Notes: generated by a model not told the origin, from the letters alone. Counted from the first letter of the stretch, positions 1-8,715 are shown. The stretch is DNA of 39,696 bases from Eubacteriales bacterium (GCA_030537935.1 JAUNUY010000001.1:105343-145038); one strand, 5' to 3'. A program made the numbers and translations.

Positions 1-588
1 AATACGGACGGTTCGGATAAACTCTATCACCAGATGAAAGAAGGTGCGCCGGCAGATTTATTTATTTCGGCATCGCAAAAATGGATGAAGAAATCCGTGG
101 AAGACGGTATTGTGGATGAGGCGGATCAACGGCCGTTTTTAAATAACGAGGTCGTCATGATTCGGAATATCAAAGCGGCGGATATGAAGCTGGCGGATAT
201 TAAAGATGGAAAAGACCTGTCTTTGGGTGCAGAGAGTGTTCCCGTGGGCGGCTATACGAAGAAGTACTTTGAACAGACAAAGCAATGGGATGCCATTGCA
301 AAAGATGCCAGCTTTGAGCCTAAGGTGACGGATGTTGTTCAAAAGGTTGCGGAAGGGGCTCGTAATTACGGTCTGGTGTACCAAACGGACGCCAATTCCG
401 AAATCAAAAAGGGTACCATTGCCGTTTGTGACAAGATTCCCGAGGACTCGGGCATTCAGGTCATCTATCCCATCGGCATTACGAAAAAGGCGGAGAATCG
501 AAAGGCGGCGGAAGCATTCGAAGCATTTTTATCCGAGGGAACGGCCAGAGATGTACTGGAAGATGTCGGCTTCGTTTATGTAAAATAG
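1..588 (+). CDS. modA: Molybdate/tungstate ABC transporter substrate-binding protein, 5' truncated by window edge
   Basis: This is the extracytoplasmic binding protein that delivers molybdate or tungstate to the ModBC importer. The reading frame is open from base 1, so the signal/lipoprotein region and the first lobe lie outside the window; about 195 residues remain. The segment GAPADLFISAS matches the conserved GAPADVFISA of ModA, and the C-terminal half has the family pattern of a second lobe ending in IYPIGITKKAENRKAAEAF. The stop is followed at once by a hairpin terminator, then modB and modC. Which oxyanion is bound cannot be told from this part. The family call is secure from the sequence and from its neighbours. 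Confidence 0.93.
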   Translation, partial: NTDGSDKLYHQMKEGAPADLFISASQKWMKKSVEDGIVDEADQRPFLNNEVVMIRNIKAADMKLADIKDGKDLSLGAESVPVGGYTKKYFEQTKQWDAIAKDASFEPKVTDVVQKVAEGARNYGLVYQTDANSEIKKGTIAVCDKIPEDSGIQVIYPIGITKKAENRKAAEAFEAFLSEGTARDVLEDVGFVYVK

Positions 589-591
589 TTC

Positions 592-615
592 AAAAAGCGG
601 CGGAAGCCGCTTTTT
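592..615 (+). terminator. Hairpin terminator or attenuator between modA and modB
   Basis: A perfect 10-bp stem (592-601 with 606-615) closes on a GGAA loop and ends in five T. It sits 3 bases after the modA stop and 18 bases before the modB start. It probably lowers modBC expression relative to modA, as is usual where binding protein is needed in excess. No promoter fits between it and modB, so read-through is expected. Confidence 0.75.
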
Positions 616-633
616 CCATTGAAAGGATGTATT

Positions 634-1809
634 GTGAATAAACGTATTTTATCCCTGCTGACGGCGGTCCTCCTGCTCTTTACGGCAATGCCGGTCACCG
701 TAAACGCAGAGGAAGAGACGGGTATAACGGGATTTTGCAAGACTTCTGATCAGCATGGCGATGAAATGGGCGTGGATGCTGTTTATATTAAGTTGACGGA
801 TGATGAGGGCAATCGGATTCGCAATCCGGAAACGGGAGAGGCGCTGTCCGTTCGCACCGATACAGACGGTCGATTTACTTTTGACGTTCCACCGGGAGAA
901 TACCGCTTGTATTTACGTTTGCCGGAGACATTCGAGGCGTTTGAAGTCGGGTCAGGACAAAGCGTGGACGATTCGGGGGCGCTGTCGGTTCGTGTTTCAG
1001 TCCCGTCGAACGGGCGAGCCGACGTTGTTGCGACATTGCGCGGAGCGGCGGAAGACTACTTTGAAGCGCGCTTGGCGGCGGAAAAGGAAAGTCGGGGTAT
1101 CGGCGGACGGTTTCGTCAATGGATTGACCGGTGGGAGTGGTCGCCTGTTCTGACGTCTTTGAAAACGGCGGTTACGGGGATTTTCTTCACCTTTTTCCTC
1201 GGTCTTCTTCTGGTACGGCTCATCCGTTCCATCCGATGGCGACCGCTTTATCTGATATTGGACGGCATCTTGACGCTCCCCATGGTGTTGCCGCCGACGG
1301 TAATCGGCTTTTTCCTTTTGCGACTTTTAGGGGTCAACAGCTTTATCGGACAATTATTTCTGGACTTTTTTGATTTTCGAATTGTCTTTTCATGGGCTTC
1401 AACCGTGATTGCCGCGGTAACGCTTTCTTTGCCGTTGATGTATAAATCGACGATGGGCGCCATGGAACAGGTGGATGAAAATCTGGTGTACGCGGCACGA
1501 ACGCTCGGCTTTTCCGAGCGGCGTATTTTCTGGCGTATTCTTGTACCAAATGCCGTTTCAGGTATTGCGGCAGCAACGATTTTGGCATTTGCCCGAGGTT
1601 TGGGTGAATATGGTGCTACATCGATGATTGCAGGCAATATCCTCGGCCAAACAAGGACACTGCCCATTGCCGTGGCCGTGACAACGAGCGCGGGACAGGA
1701 TGATCAGGCGAATTTCTATGCTGCGGTTATCGTCGTCGTGTCATTGATTTTATTAACGGTAATGAACTATGTTACCCTGCGTATGAGTCGGAGAGGGGGG
1801 CGTCAATGA
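634..1809 (+). CDS. modB: ModB-type permease with an extra N-terminal secreted beta-sandwich-like domain
   Basis: Membrane subunit of the molybdate/tungstate importer, about 391 residues against about 220-230 for usual ModB. I chose GTG 634 because AAAGGA lies 6 bases upstream; a TTG at 619 has no ribosome site. Residues about 1-26 form a signal-like segment ending VTVNA. Residues about 30-145 look like a carboxypeptidase-regulatory/Cna-B-like fold (TDTDGRFTFDVPPGEYRLYL). Residues about 165-391 are ModB, with LPMVLPPTVIGFFLL, the EAA loop (AARTLGFSERRIFWRILVPN) and FARGLGEYGATSMIAG. I count five helices in the ModB part. A hydrophobic N-terminus followed by an outside domain would then place the EAA loop inside the cell, so the fusion is topologically sound. 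It overlaps modC by 4 bases (ATGA). Confidence 0.88.
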   Translation: MNKRILSLLTAVLLLFTAMPVTVNAEEETGITGFCKTSDQHGDEMGVDAVYIKLTDDEGNRIRNPETGEALSVRTDTDGRFTFDVPPGEYRLYLRLPETFEAFEVGSGQSVDDSGALSVRVSVPSNGRADVVATLRGAAEDYFEARLAAEKESRGIGGRFRQWIDRWEWSPVLTSLKTAVTGIFFTFFLGLLLVRLIRSIRWRPLYLILDGILTLPMVLPPTVIGFFLLRLLGVNSFIGQLFLDFFDFRIVFSWASTVIAAVTLSLPLMYKSTMGAMEQVDENLVYAARTLGFSERRIFWRILVPNAVSGIAAATILAFARGLGEYGATSMIAGNILGQTRTLPIAVAVTTSAGQDDQANFYAAVIVVVSLILLTVMNYVTLRMSRRGGRQ

Positions 1810-2915
1810 GTTTGTACGTGGACATTGAAAAGCGATTCAAGGACTTCCATTTCAGTGTACAATTCAATACCGGTGCAAATATCACCGGTATTCTCGGCGC
1901 GTCCGGTTCCGGGAAAAGCATGACATTGAAATGTATTGCGGGGATTGTACGGCCTGATCGGGGCAAGATTATCTTGAACGGACGGACCTTGTTTGATAGC
2001 GAGCGAGGCATCAACTTAAAGACCAGGGAACGACGGACGGGTTATTTGTTTCAGAACTATGCCCTATTTCCAAATATGACGGTGCGGGAGAATATTTTGG
2101 CAGGACTGCCGAAGAAGCGGCGGGCAAAGCGGGCAGTTGTACTGGAGAGTATGCGGCAACTCTTTCGTCTGGAGGGGCTCATGGACCGAAAACCGGACCA
2201 AATCAGCGGCGGTCAACAACAGCGGGTTGCACTGGCACGTATCTTTGCCATGGAACCGGAAATCCTCATGTTGGATGAACCGTTTTCCGCGCTGGACAGC
2301 AGCCTCAAAGAATTTATTCAACTGGAATTGTTGGACATTTTACAGCGATACGAGCATGAGGTGTTGATGGTCAGTCACAGTCGGGATGAGATTTTCCGAT
2401 TCTGTGATGATATGGTAGTGATTGATGAGGGACATAGTCGGCGACAGGACAGTGTCAAGCGGGTTTTTGCGGATCCACAGTTGGTCAGTTGCGCAAAGCT
2501 CATCGGCATCAAAAATATTTTTCCGTGTCGGAAGACGGATACACATACGGTCGAGGTGACGCCGTGGGGACAGTCTTTGACTTTTCGTGAGCCGGTCCGT
2601 TCGGACACCTCGTATTGTGCCATTCGGGCTCGAAGCGTTGAACTGTTTGAAACGGCGCCCGAAGACGACACAAACGTTTTCCGTGTGGCGGTGGAACGGA
2701 TCTCGCCGGAGTTTGACCGCTTTTCGATGGTCTTAACACCGGATCCACTGATGCGCGTGTCGGATGGTTACCATGCGGAGGAGCCGTACATCATCGTTCG
2801 AATTCCCAGAAACCGATGGCGGGCACAATACAAAAATACGAAGTACGTACGATTCAAACAGGGAGACCTGTTTCAATTGCGTGATGAGTCGGATGCGGGA
2901 GAAGATTTTGCATAA
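1806..2915 (+). CDS. modC: Molybdate/tungstate ABC transporter ATP-binding protein
   Basis: Cytoplasmic ATPase of the importer, 369 residues. Walker A is GASGSGKS (about residue 34), the Q-loop region is YLFQNYALFPNMTV, the signature is ISGGQQQRVALARI, Walker B is ILMLDEPFSALD and the switch histidine is in MVSHSRDE. The roughly 130 residues after the ATPase domain form a C-terminal extension of the TOBE/MOP type that in ModC proteins binds oxyanion and gates transport; this assignment rests on position and length more than on motifs. The start overlaps the modB stop, so translation is coupled. A strong terminator follows. Confidence 0.93.
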   Translation: MSLYVDIEKRFKDFHFSVQFNTGANITGILGASGSGKSMTLKCIAGIVRPDRGKIILNGRTLFDSERGINLKTRERRTGYLFQNYALFPNMTVRENILAGLPKKRRAKRAVVLESMRQLFRLEGLMDRKPDQISGGQQQRVALARIFAMEPEILMLDEPFSALDSSLKEFIQLELLDILQRYEHEVLMVSHSRDEIFRFCDDMVVIDEGHSRRQDSVKRVFADPQLVSCAKLIGIKNIFPCRKTDTHTVEVTPWGQSLTFREPVRSDTSYCAIRARSVELFETAPEDDTNVFRVAVERISPEFDRFSMVLTPDPLMRVSDGYHAEEPYIIVRIPRNRWRAQYKNTKYVRFKQGDLFQLRDESDAGEDFA

Positions 2916-2970
2916 TAACGATCGGCATCAAGGCGCATATTTATAAGTACGGCACCGAATAGTTTGGATG

Positions 2971-3003
2971 GCGGCGACTCAAAAGGGTCGCCGCTTTTAT
3001 TAT
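2971..3003 (+). terminator. Rho-independent terminator of modABC
   Basis: GCGGCGAC at 2971-2978 pairs with GTCGCCGC at 2987-2994 around an 8-base loop, followed by TTTTATTAT. It ends the mod operon. Confidence 0.85.
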
Positions 3004-3139
3004 GCAATGGCCCGAAAATGTAAGGGCCGACAGCGGATCGACAAATAGCAATGTATAACGGTCATTTCCGACGCGCCTTTGTGACCAGGTGTTGAACTCG
3101 TGAAAAATCGGAATAATACACCAAAAAACGGGTAGGATA

Positions 3140-3148
3140 TGCTAAAAT
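3140..3148 (+). promoter_or_regulatory. Probable extended -10 promoter of the cydDC-like operon
   Basis: TGCTAAAAT is an extended -10 element 33 bases before the ATG. No good -35 box lies 16-18 bases upstream, which is tolerated with an extended -10. A GAAAGGA ribosome site follows at 3168-3174. Confidence 0.45.
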
Positions 3149-3180
3149 AGAAGAAACGTCAAAATTAGAAAGGATAATAA

Positions 3181-4905
3181 ATGATTGATAAACGATTAAC
3201 GGGTTTGATTGCCGATTCAAAGCGTTATGTATATCTGACGATATTTCTGAATTGGCTTTCTTTGTTGTTTCATATTTTCTTCGTTTATACCCTCGCATCC
3301 GCCGTACGGGTTCTGTTTACGGGCGAGCGCGAACACTTGACCTTGTTTCTGGTCGCGACGGTATTAAACTTATTGGCGAAATTTCTTACCATGCGCTTGG
3401 TAGCGCTGACGGGGCACAAGGCCTCCTATCAGGTAAAGATGGAGCTTCGTGATAAACTTTTTACGAAACTGACGAAGTTGGGTGTTTCTTATAGGGAGAA
3501 ATTTTCAACTTCAGAGTTGTTGCAGATTTCCATGGAAGGCGTGGAGCAACTGGAAATTTATTTTGCACAATATTTGCCACAGCTTTTTTATAGCATGTTG
3601 GCACCCGTCACGCTGTTCGTCGCACTGGTCGGCGTCAGTTGGCCGGTTGCGGTATTCTTACTGATATGTGCACCGCTGATCCCCTTTTCCATCGCCATGG
3701 TGCAGAAGTTTGCAAAAAAGCTGCTTGGGAAGTACTGGGGTGCTTACACCAATTTGGGGGACCACTTTCTTGAAAACATCAACGGTTTGACCACCTTGAA
3801 AATTTACGGTGCCGACCAAAGGAAGTCCGACGAGATGGATCGTGATGCGGAGCATTTCCGTAAGATTACCATGAAAGTGCTGTCCATGCAGTTGAATTCT
3901 ATCATCATCATGGACATTATCGCATTCGGCGGCGCGGCCGTGGCGATGATGATTGCTCTTTTCCAATTCAGAAGCGGTCATGTGGATGTCATCGGCTTGG
4001 TGGCAATCATCTTTTTGGCGGCGGAATTTTTTTTACCGCTCCGCAGCCTCGGTTCACTTTTCCACGTGGCGATGAACGGTATTGCCGCAGGCGGCAAGAT
4101 CTTTCATTTTCTGTCCTTGGAGGAGCCGGAGGAGAAGACCGGTACCATCGAATCAACGGCAATTACGATGAGCGCCGTAAAGTTTTCTTATACATCGGAG
4201 AAAGAAGTGCTTCGCGGCATAAACATGTATCTGCCTGAAAATTCATTTTCCGCCATTTCCGGCGCATCCGGTTGCGGTAAAAGTACCATTAGCGGCATCA
4301 TTTCCGGAAGAAATAAATTATACGAAGGCAGTGTGACCTTTGGAGAGCGGGAGCTTGCCGATGTACGTGAGGAGGATTTACTCAAGCATGTTACGGTGGT
4401 CGGTCATAATGACTACATTTTTGCCGGAACCATCCGGGAGAACCTGCTGTTTGCCGCACCGGAAGCGACGACGGAGGAAATGATTGCCGTCATGCGTCGT
4501 GCGGAGCTGGACGAGCTTTTGCAAGGCGATGCACCCTTGGAACGGGTATTGACTGAAAATGCCGCCAATCTTTCCGGCGGACAGAAGCAACGGCTGGTAT
4601 TGGCACGGGCCATTCTCAAGAATTCACCGGTTTATATTTTTGATGAAGCAACCTCGAATATCGATGCGGAAAGTGAAAATAAAATCATGAAGGTCATCTA
4701 CGAGATGAAGAAGAAGCATACCGTGATTTTAATTTCTCATCGTCTGCACAACTTGATTCCCGCAGATAATATTTACTTTATGGAGGGGGGCATTATCGTT
4801 GAAGAAGGCAGCCACGACAAGCTGTTGGAGAAGGACGGTGCTTATGCCCGCATGTATCATGAGCAGATGAACCTGGAACGGTACGGAATGGAGGGGATAC
4901 AGTGA
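3181..4905 (+). CDS. CydD-like ABC exporter half-transporter (permease plus ATPase)
   Basis: First half of a heterodimeric ABC exporter, 574 residues. Residues about 15-300 hold the membrane helices; the stretch SMEGVEQLEIYFAQYLPQLF is typical of CydD, the subunit that with CydC exports cysteine or glutathione in E. coli. The ATPase domain has Walker A GASGCGKST (about residue 360), signature NLSGGQKQRLVLARA, Walker B VYIFDEATSNID and switch histidine ILISHR. GAAAGGA sets the ATG start. It overlaps its partner by 4 bases. No cytochrome bd genes (cydAB) are near, so the substrate is uncertain: thiol export is the family precedent, but in a fermenting anaerobe a peptide or amino-acid role is equally possible. 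Confidence 0.85.
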   Translation: MIDKRLTGLIADSKRYVYLTIFLNWLSLLFHIFFVYTLASAVRVLFTGEREHLTLFLVATVLNLLAKFLTMRLVALTGHKASYQVKMELRDKLFTKLTKLGVSYREKFSTSELLQISMEGVEQLEIYFAQYLPQLFYSMLAPVTLFVALVGVSWPVAVFLLICAPLIPFSIAMVQKFAKKLLGKYWGAYTNLGDHFLENINGLTTLKIYGADQRKSDEMDRDAEHFRKITMKVLSMQLNSIIIMDIIAFGGAAVAMMIALFQFRSGHVDVIGLVAIIFLAAEFFLPLRSLGSLFHVAMNGIAAGGKIFHFLSLEEPEEKTGTIESTAITMSAVKFSYTSEKEVLRGINMYLPENSFSAISGASGCGKSTISGIISGRNKLYEGSVTFGERELADVREEDLLKHVTVVGHNDYIFAGTIRENLLFAAPEATTEEMIAVMRRAELDELLQGDAPLERVLTENAANLSGGQKQRLVLARAILKNSPVYIFDEATSNIDAESENKIMKVIYEMKKKHTVILISHRLHNLIPADNIYFMEGGIIVEEGSHDKLLEKDGAYARMYHEQMNLERYGMEGIQ

Positions 4906-6557
4906 GACGCAATGCATTTCAAGTTATGATGAAGTTAATCGGTTTGATTAAGCCGTTACTGGCTGTCATGTTGCTGGCCATCACCATGGGTGTCATAGGC
5001 CATTTGGCGGCCACCTTCCTGACCATTTTTGCCGGAGAGGGTTTATTATTTCTGTCCGGATTTCCGGGCGGCATCGGTTTTTCCGCCATCATCATTCTTT
5101 TGCTTCTGGCGGGCTTCTTACGGGGCGTTTTCCGCTATGTAGAGCAAGTAAGCAACCATTTTATCGCTTTCAAATTGTTGGCCTTGATAAGAAATAAAAT
5201 TTTTACTAAGTTACGCAGCCTGGCACCGGCCAAGCTGGAAGGACGAGACAAGGGGAATCTCATCAGTATCATTACCGGTGATATTGAGTTGCTTGAAGTA
5301 TTCTATGCACACACGATATCCCCCATCGCCATTGCCATTTTGACTTCCATCATTATGTCGATTTATATCGGCAGCCATGATGTGGCATCCGGCTTGTTGG
5401 CAGCAGCGGGTTATCTTACGGTGGGCTTCATTCTCCCTGTCATATTCGCGAAGCTGGGCAATGAAAAAGGACAGGAACACCGGGATGCCTACGGTGCGAT
5501 GAATTCATATTTTCTCGAAAATATTACGGGTATCCATCAAATTTTGCAGTTTAACCAATCGGGAGCGAGGATGCGTGCGGTTCGTGAAAAGACGGCCGCT
5601 TTGGAAGGCCGTCAAAAATACTTGAAAAAATTACAAGGTATTAACGGCGGTATTACCGCCTGTGCCGTCGTCTTCTTTGCCGCGATGATGTTCTATATGA
5701 ATTATACACGCGGTTTGGATGAGCGGACCGTCGTACTGACCACGATTGCGATGATGGGTTCTTTCGGACCGACGGTTGCATTAAGTGCACTGTCGGGCAA
5801 TCTCTATCACACCATCGCCTGTGGAAATCGGGTTCTCAACCTGTTGGAAGAGGAGCCTGTGGTTCGTGAAGTGACAAACGGTTTGGATACGAATTATGGG
5901 GTTATCAAGGTGGATGATGTCGATTTTTCGTATGCGGATAAGCAGGTTATCAAAAATCTGAGCTTGGATTTACCGGCTGCCGGCGTGGTGGGTATCAACG
6001 GCCGGAGCGGATGCGGTAAGTCGACCCTGCTGAAATTGCTGATGCGATTCTGGTCCGTTGATAAGGGCGCCGTGACGGTCAACGGGGATAATGTTGAAGC
6101 CATCAACACGGCCCGGTTGCGGGACATGATGAGTTACGTGACGCAAGAGACAGTCATCTTCAATGATACGATTGCCAATAATATCGCCGTATCGAAGCCG
6201 GATGCAAGTCGGGAAGAAATCCGTGCAGCAGCCAAGGCGGCTTCTATCGATGAATTTATCATGACTTTACCGCAAGGATATGACACGATTGCCGGTGAGC
6301 TGGGTGACACCCTGTCGGGTGGTGAAAAACAGCGAATCGGGATTGCCCGTGCCTTCTTGCATGACGCACCCGTACTTTTACTGGATGAACCGACGTCCAA
6401 TATCGACAGTTTGAACGAGGGTATTGTTTTGAAGAGCATTGCCGAGAATAAACAAGGCAAGCTGGTCATCATGGTATCTCACAGACGCAGCACGATGGGG
6501 GTCTGCGACAAAATCGTGGCATTCGAGCGGGAAAATGATGTCGTGATGGAAGGGTGA
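4902..6557 (+). CDS. CydC-like ABC exporter half-transporter (permease plus ATPase)
   Basis: Second half of the exporter, 551 residues. The start is GTG 4902 inside the TGA of the previous gene, with GAGGGGA just upstream. Membrane helices fill residues about 10-290, with IITGDIELLEVFYAHTISPI resembling CydC. The ATPase domain has Walker A GRSGCGKST, signature TLSGGEKQRIGIARA, Walker B VLLLDEPTSNID and switch histidine MVSHRRS. Both partners keep complete ATPase motifs, so neither site looks dead by simple inspection. Co-translation with its neighbour argues for an obligate pair. Confidence 0.85.
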   Translation: MRRNAFQVMMKLIGLIKPLLAVMLLAITMGVIGHLAATFLTIFAGEGLLFLSGFPGGIGFSAIIILLLLAGFLRGVFRYVEQVSNHFIAFKLLALIRNKIFTKLRSLAPAKLEGRDKGNLISIITGDIELLEVFYAHTISPIAIAILTSIIMSIYIGSHDVASGLLAAAGYLTVGFILPVIFAKLGNEKGQEHRDAYGAMNSYFLENITGIHQILQFNQSGARMRAVREKTAALEGRQKYLKKLQGINGGITACAVVFFAAMMFYMNYTRGLDERTVVLTTIAMMGSFGPTVALSALSGNLYHTIACGNRVLNLLEEEPVVREVTNGLDTNYGVIKVDDVDFSYADKQVIKNLSLDLPAAGVVGINGRSGCGKSTLLKLLMRFWSVDKGAVTVNGDNVEAINTARLRDMMSYVTQETVIFNDTIANNIAVSKPDASREEIRAAAKAASIDEFIMTLPQGYDTIAGELGDTLSGGEKQRIGIARAFLHDAPVLLLDEPTSNIDSLNEGIVLKSIAENKQGKLVIMVSHRRSTMGVCDKIVAFERENDVVMEG

Positions 6558-6621
6558 CAGAGGAACGGAGTCGGTAGTACGGCATTGATATTTCATTTTG
6601 TTCACTTGAAATAACAGCCTG

Positions 6622-6669
6622 AATCCCCGTAAGGTCGGCGTAGGAAGTACCGTCGACAATACGGGGATT
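6622..6669. repeat. Long imperfect inverted repeat after the exporter operon
   Basis: AATCCCCGTA at 6622-6631 pairs with TACGGGGATT at 6660-6669, and the 28-base interior can pair partly through GTCG/CGAC. It may end transcription of the exporter operon, but the following T-run (TTTAACTG) is poor. Confidence 0.4.
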
Positions 6670-6706
6670 TAACTGTTTGAGCGTGTTTCCGACGGGGGAT
6701 TTCATC

Positions 6707-6735
6707 TTGATTTTTACAGGTGATTGTCTTATGAT
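6707..6735 (+). promoter_or_regulatory. Promoter of argS
   Basis: TTGATT at 6707-6712 and TATGAT at 6730-6735 are 17 bases apart. The inferred transcript starts near 6742, giving a leader of about 40 bases that holds the ribosome site and a hairpin. Confidence 0.6.
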
Positions 6736-6750
6736 AAGGGAAGTAAACGG

Positions 6751-6774
6751 AAAGGAGCGGGACGGATACGTCCC
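6751..6774 (+). promoter_or_regulatory. argS ribosome site separated from the start codon by a hairpin
   Basis: AAAGGAG at 6751-6757 is the only good ribosome site, yet it ends 25 bases before ATG 6783. Between them GGGACG (6759-6764), loop GATA and CGTCCC (6769-6774) form a perfect 6-bp hairpin. Looping it out leaves about 9 bases, a normal spacing. No start codon lies closer in frame: a TAA at 6744-6746 is in frame and nothing usable intervenes. Confidence 0.6.
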
Positions 6775-6782
6775 TTGATTTT

Positions 6783-8534
6783 ATGGAATTTTTGACACAA
6801 AAAATGACGGAGGCGGTACGGGCCGCTTTCCGTTCCGCCGGCTATCCTGCCGACGAGGTACGAGTCATCCCGTCCAATCGCCCCGATCTCTGCGCTTTTC
6901 AATGTAACGGTGCCATGGCATTGGCAAAAACCTATCGACGTGCGCCACTGGAAATTGCGACGGCGGTTGCAGCGGCGTTGCGTGACGAACCCCTGTTCCG
7001 AAAGGCGGAGGCGGTGGCACCCGGTTTTTTGAATTTGGACCTTGACGATGCCATCTTGACGGATACCCTTTCTTCCATGATGGAAGATGATCGTCTCGGT
7101 TGTGCTACGACGGCAAAACCGCAGACCGTCATCGTGGATTACGGCGGAGCGAATGTGGCGAAACCGTTGCATGTGGGGCATCTCCGTTCGGCCGTCATCG
7201 GTGAGGCGGTGAAGCGGATGTTACGCTTTGCCGGTCATAACGTTATCGGAGACGTGCACCTTGGTGATTGGGGTCTACAGATGGGGCTTATTATTTGCCA
7301 GTTGGCGGATGAGCAACCGGATTTACCGTATTTCGATGAGACATTTGACGGACCCTATCCGACCGATCCGCCCTTTGACATCACGGCGTTGGAATCCATC
7401 TATCCGCGTGCAAATGCACGAGCCAAAGAGGATGAAGATTTCAAGGAACGGGCTCGGGAAGCGACCGTTGCACTGCAACAGGGAAATCGGGCATATCGTG
7501 CCATCTGGGAGCATATTCTGAATGTCAGTATCCGGGACTTGAAACGAAATTATGACCGTCTTTCCGTCACCTTTGATCTCTGGAAAAAAGAAAGTGACGC
7601 ACAGCCGTATATACCGGACATGATTGCATACCTGAAGGAGGGGGGTTATACCCGTCTTTCCGAGGGTGCCCTCGTGGTTGACGTAAAACGGCCGGATGAC
7701 AAAAAGGAGATACCGCCGTGTATGATACTGAAATCGGATGGTGCGACACTGTACAACACGACGGATTTGGCAACACTGGTGGAGCGGGAAAAACTTTTTC
7801 ATCCCGATCGTATCATTTACGTTGTGGACAAACGTCAGGGACTCTACTTCGAGCAGGTCTTCCGATGTGCCGTTAAAACGGGTATAGCACCGCAAGATAC
7901 GACCTTGACATTTCTGGGCTTCGGTACGATGAACGGACGGGACGGCAAGCCTTTCAAGACACGTGACGGCGGCGTGATGCGTCTCCAGTCTCTCTTGGAT
8001 GATATTACGCGACAGATGGCGGAAAAAATCAACCGACATGATGCAATTGATGCCGGGGAAACATTACGAACGGCGGAGCAGATAGCCTTGGCTGCCATCA
8101 AGTACGGAGACCTGAGCAATCAGGCGGCAAAAGACTATATTTTCGATGTAGATCGTTTTACATCTTTTGAGGGTGAGACGGGGCCTTACATCCTTTATAC
8201 GATTGTACGCATCAAGTCCATCTTAAAGAAAGCGCCTGCATCGACGGATGCTTTTCAGCCGCCGGAGGATGCGGTGCAGAGGGATTTGATGTTGCAGCTG
8301 GCATTATTGAATCAGGCCTTGGACGAAGCGATAGCGGAGTGTGCACCGCATAAGGTTTGTAAATATGTCTATGACTTGGCAAACCGTTTCAACACTTTTT
8401 ATCATCAGACACGGATTTTGAAAGAAACGGATGCCGTGAAGCGGGACGGTTATCTCTCACTTTGTCGACTAACCGGACGGGCACTGAATCTTTGTATTGA
8501 TTTACTGGGTTTTGAAGCACCGGAACGGATGTAG
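6783..8534 (+). CDS. argS: Arginyl-tRNA synthetase
   Basis: Charges tRNA-Arg with arginine in the cytoplasm; class I synthetase, 583 residues. The N-terminal additional domain ends with PGFLNLDLDD. The nucleotide site GGANVAKPLHVGHLRSAVIG holds the HIGH motif as HVGH. There is no canonical KMSKS; FKTRDGGVMRLQSLLDDI occupies that place, as in many ArgRS. The C-terminal DALR-type anticodon-binding domain begins near TGPYILYTIVRIKSILKK (about residue 465). It stands alone with its own promoter, not in an amino-acid operon. Confidence 0.96.
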   Translation: MEFLTQKMTEAVRAAFRSAGYPADEVRVIPSNRPDLCAFQCNGAMALAKTYRRAPLEIATAVAAALRDEPLFRKAEAVAPGFLNLDLDDAILTDTLSSMMEDDRLGCATTAKPQTVIVDYGGANVAKPLHVGHLRSAVIGEAVKRMLRFAGHNVIGDVHLGDWGLQMGLIICQLADEQPDLPYFDETFDGPYPTDPPFDITALESIYPRANARAKEDEDFKERAREATVALQQGNRAYRAIWEHILNVSIRDLKRNYDRLSVTFDLWKKESDAQPYIPDMIAYLKEGGYTRLSEGALVVDVKRPDDKKEIPPCMILKSDGATLYNTTDLATLVEREKLFHPDRIIYVVDKRQGLYFEQVFRCAVKTGIAPQDTTLTFLGFGTMNGRDGKPFKTRDGGVMRLQSLLDDITRQMAEKINRHDAIDAGETLRTAEQIALAAIKYGDLSNQAAKDYIFDVDRFTSFEGETGPYILYTIVRIKSILKKAPASTDAFQPPEDAVQRDLMLQLALLNQALDEAIAECAPHKVCKYVYDLANRFNTFYHQTRILKETDAVKRDGYLSLCRLTGRALNLCIDLLGFEAPERM

Positions 8535-8690
8535 ATCATCTCGACAATATGATCATCGTTTACCGAGCCGATGACAAAAGACCGGCGGAATTTTCAATAT
8601 CGTTGAGGGTGACGGCAAAAAAGTTGCTCACATCGGTCATTTTGCCCACATTTATACTTTATTTTTTGGTAAAATTGTAGTATCATAAGG
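8528..8690 (+). pseudogene. Possible decayed coding remnant in the argS-regulator gap
   Basis: A frame reads NMIIVYRADDKRPAE to about 8590 and, after a one-base shift, continues IFNIVEGDGKKVAHIGHF. It looks protein-like and resembles the tail of the remnant near 16000-16150, but it is short and open frames of this length occur by chance. No family recognised. Confidence 0.2.
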
Positions 8691-8715
8691 TGAGTATAAT
8701 TTGAAGGAGGCTGCT

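Noticed and set aside
7323..8039. A 238-codon minus-strand frame inside argS
   Set aside because: Antisense to conserved synthetase motifs, no start signals, no recognisable domain.
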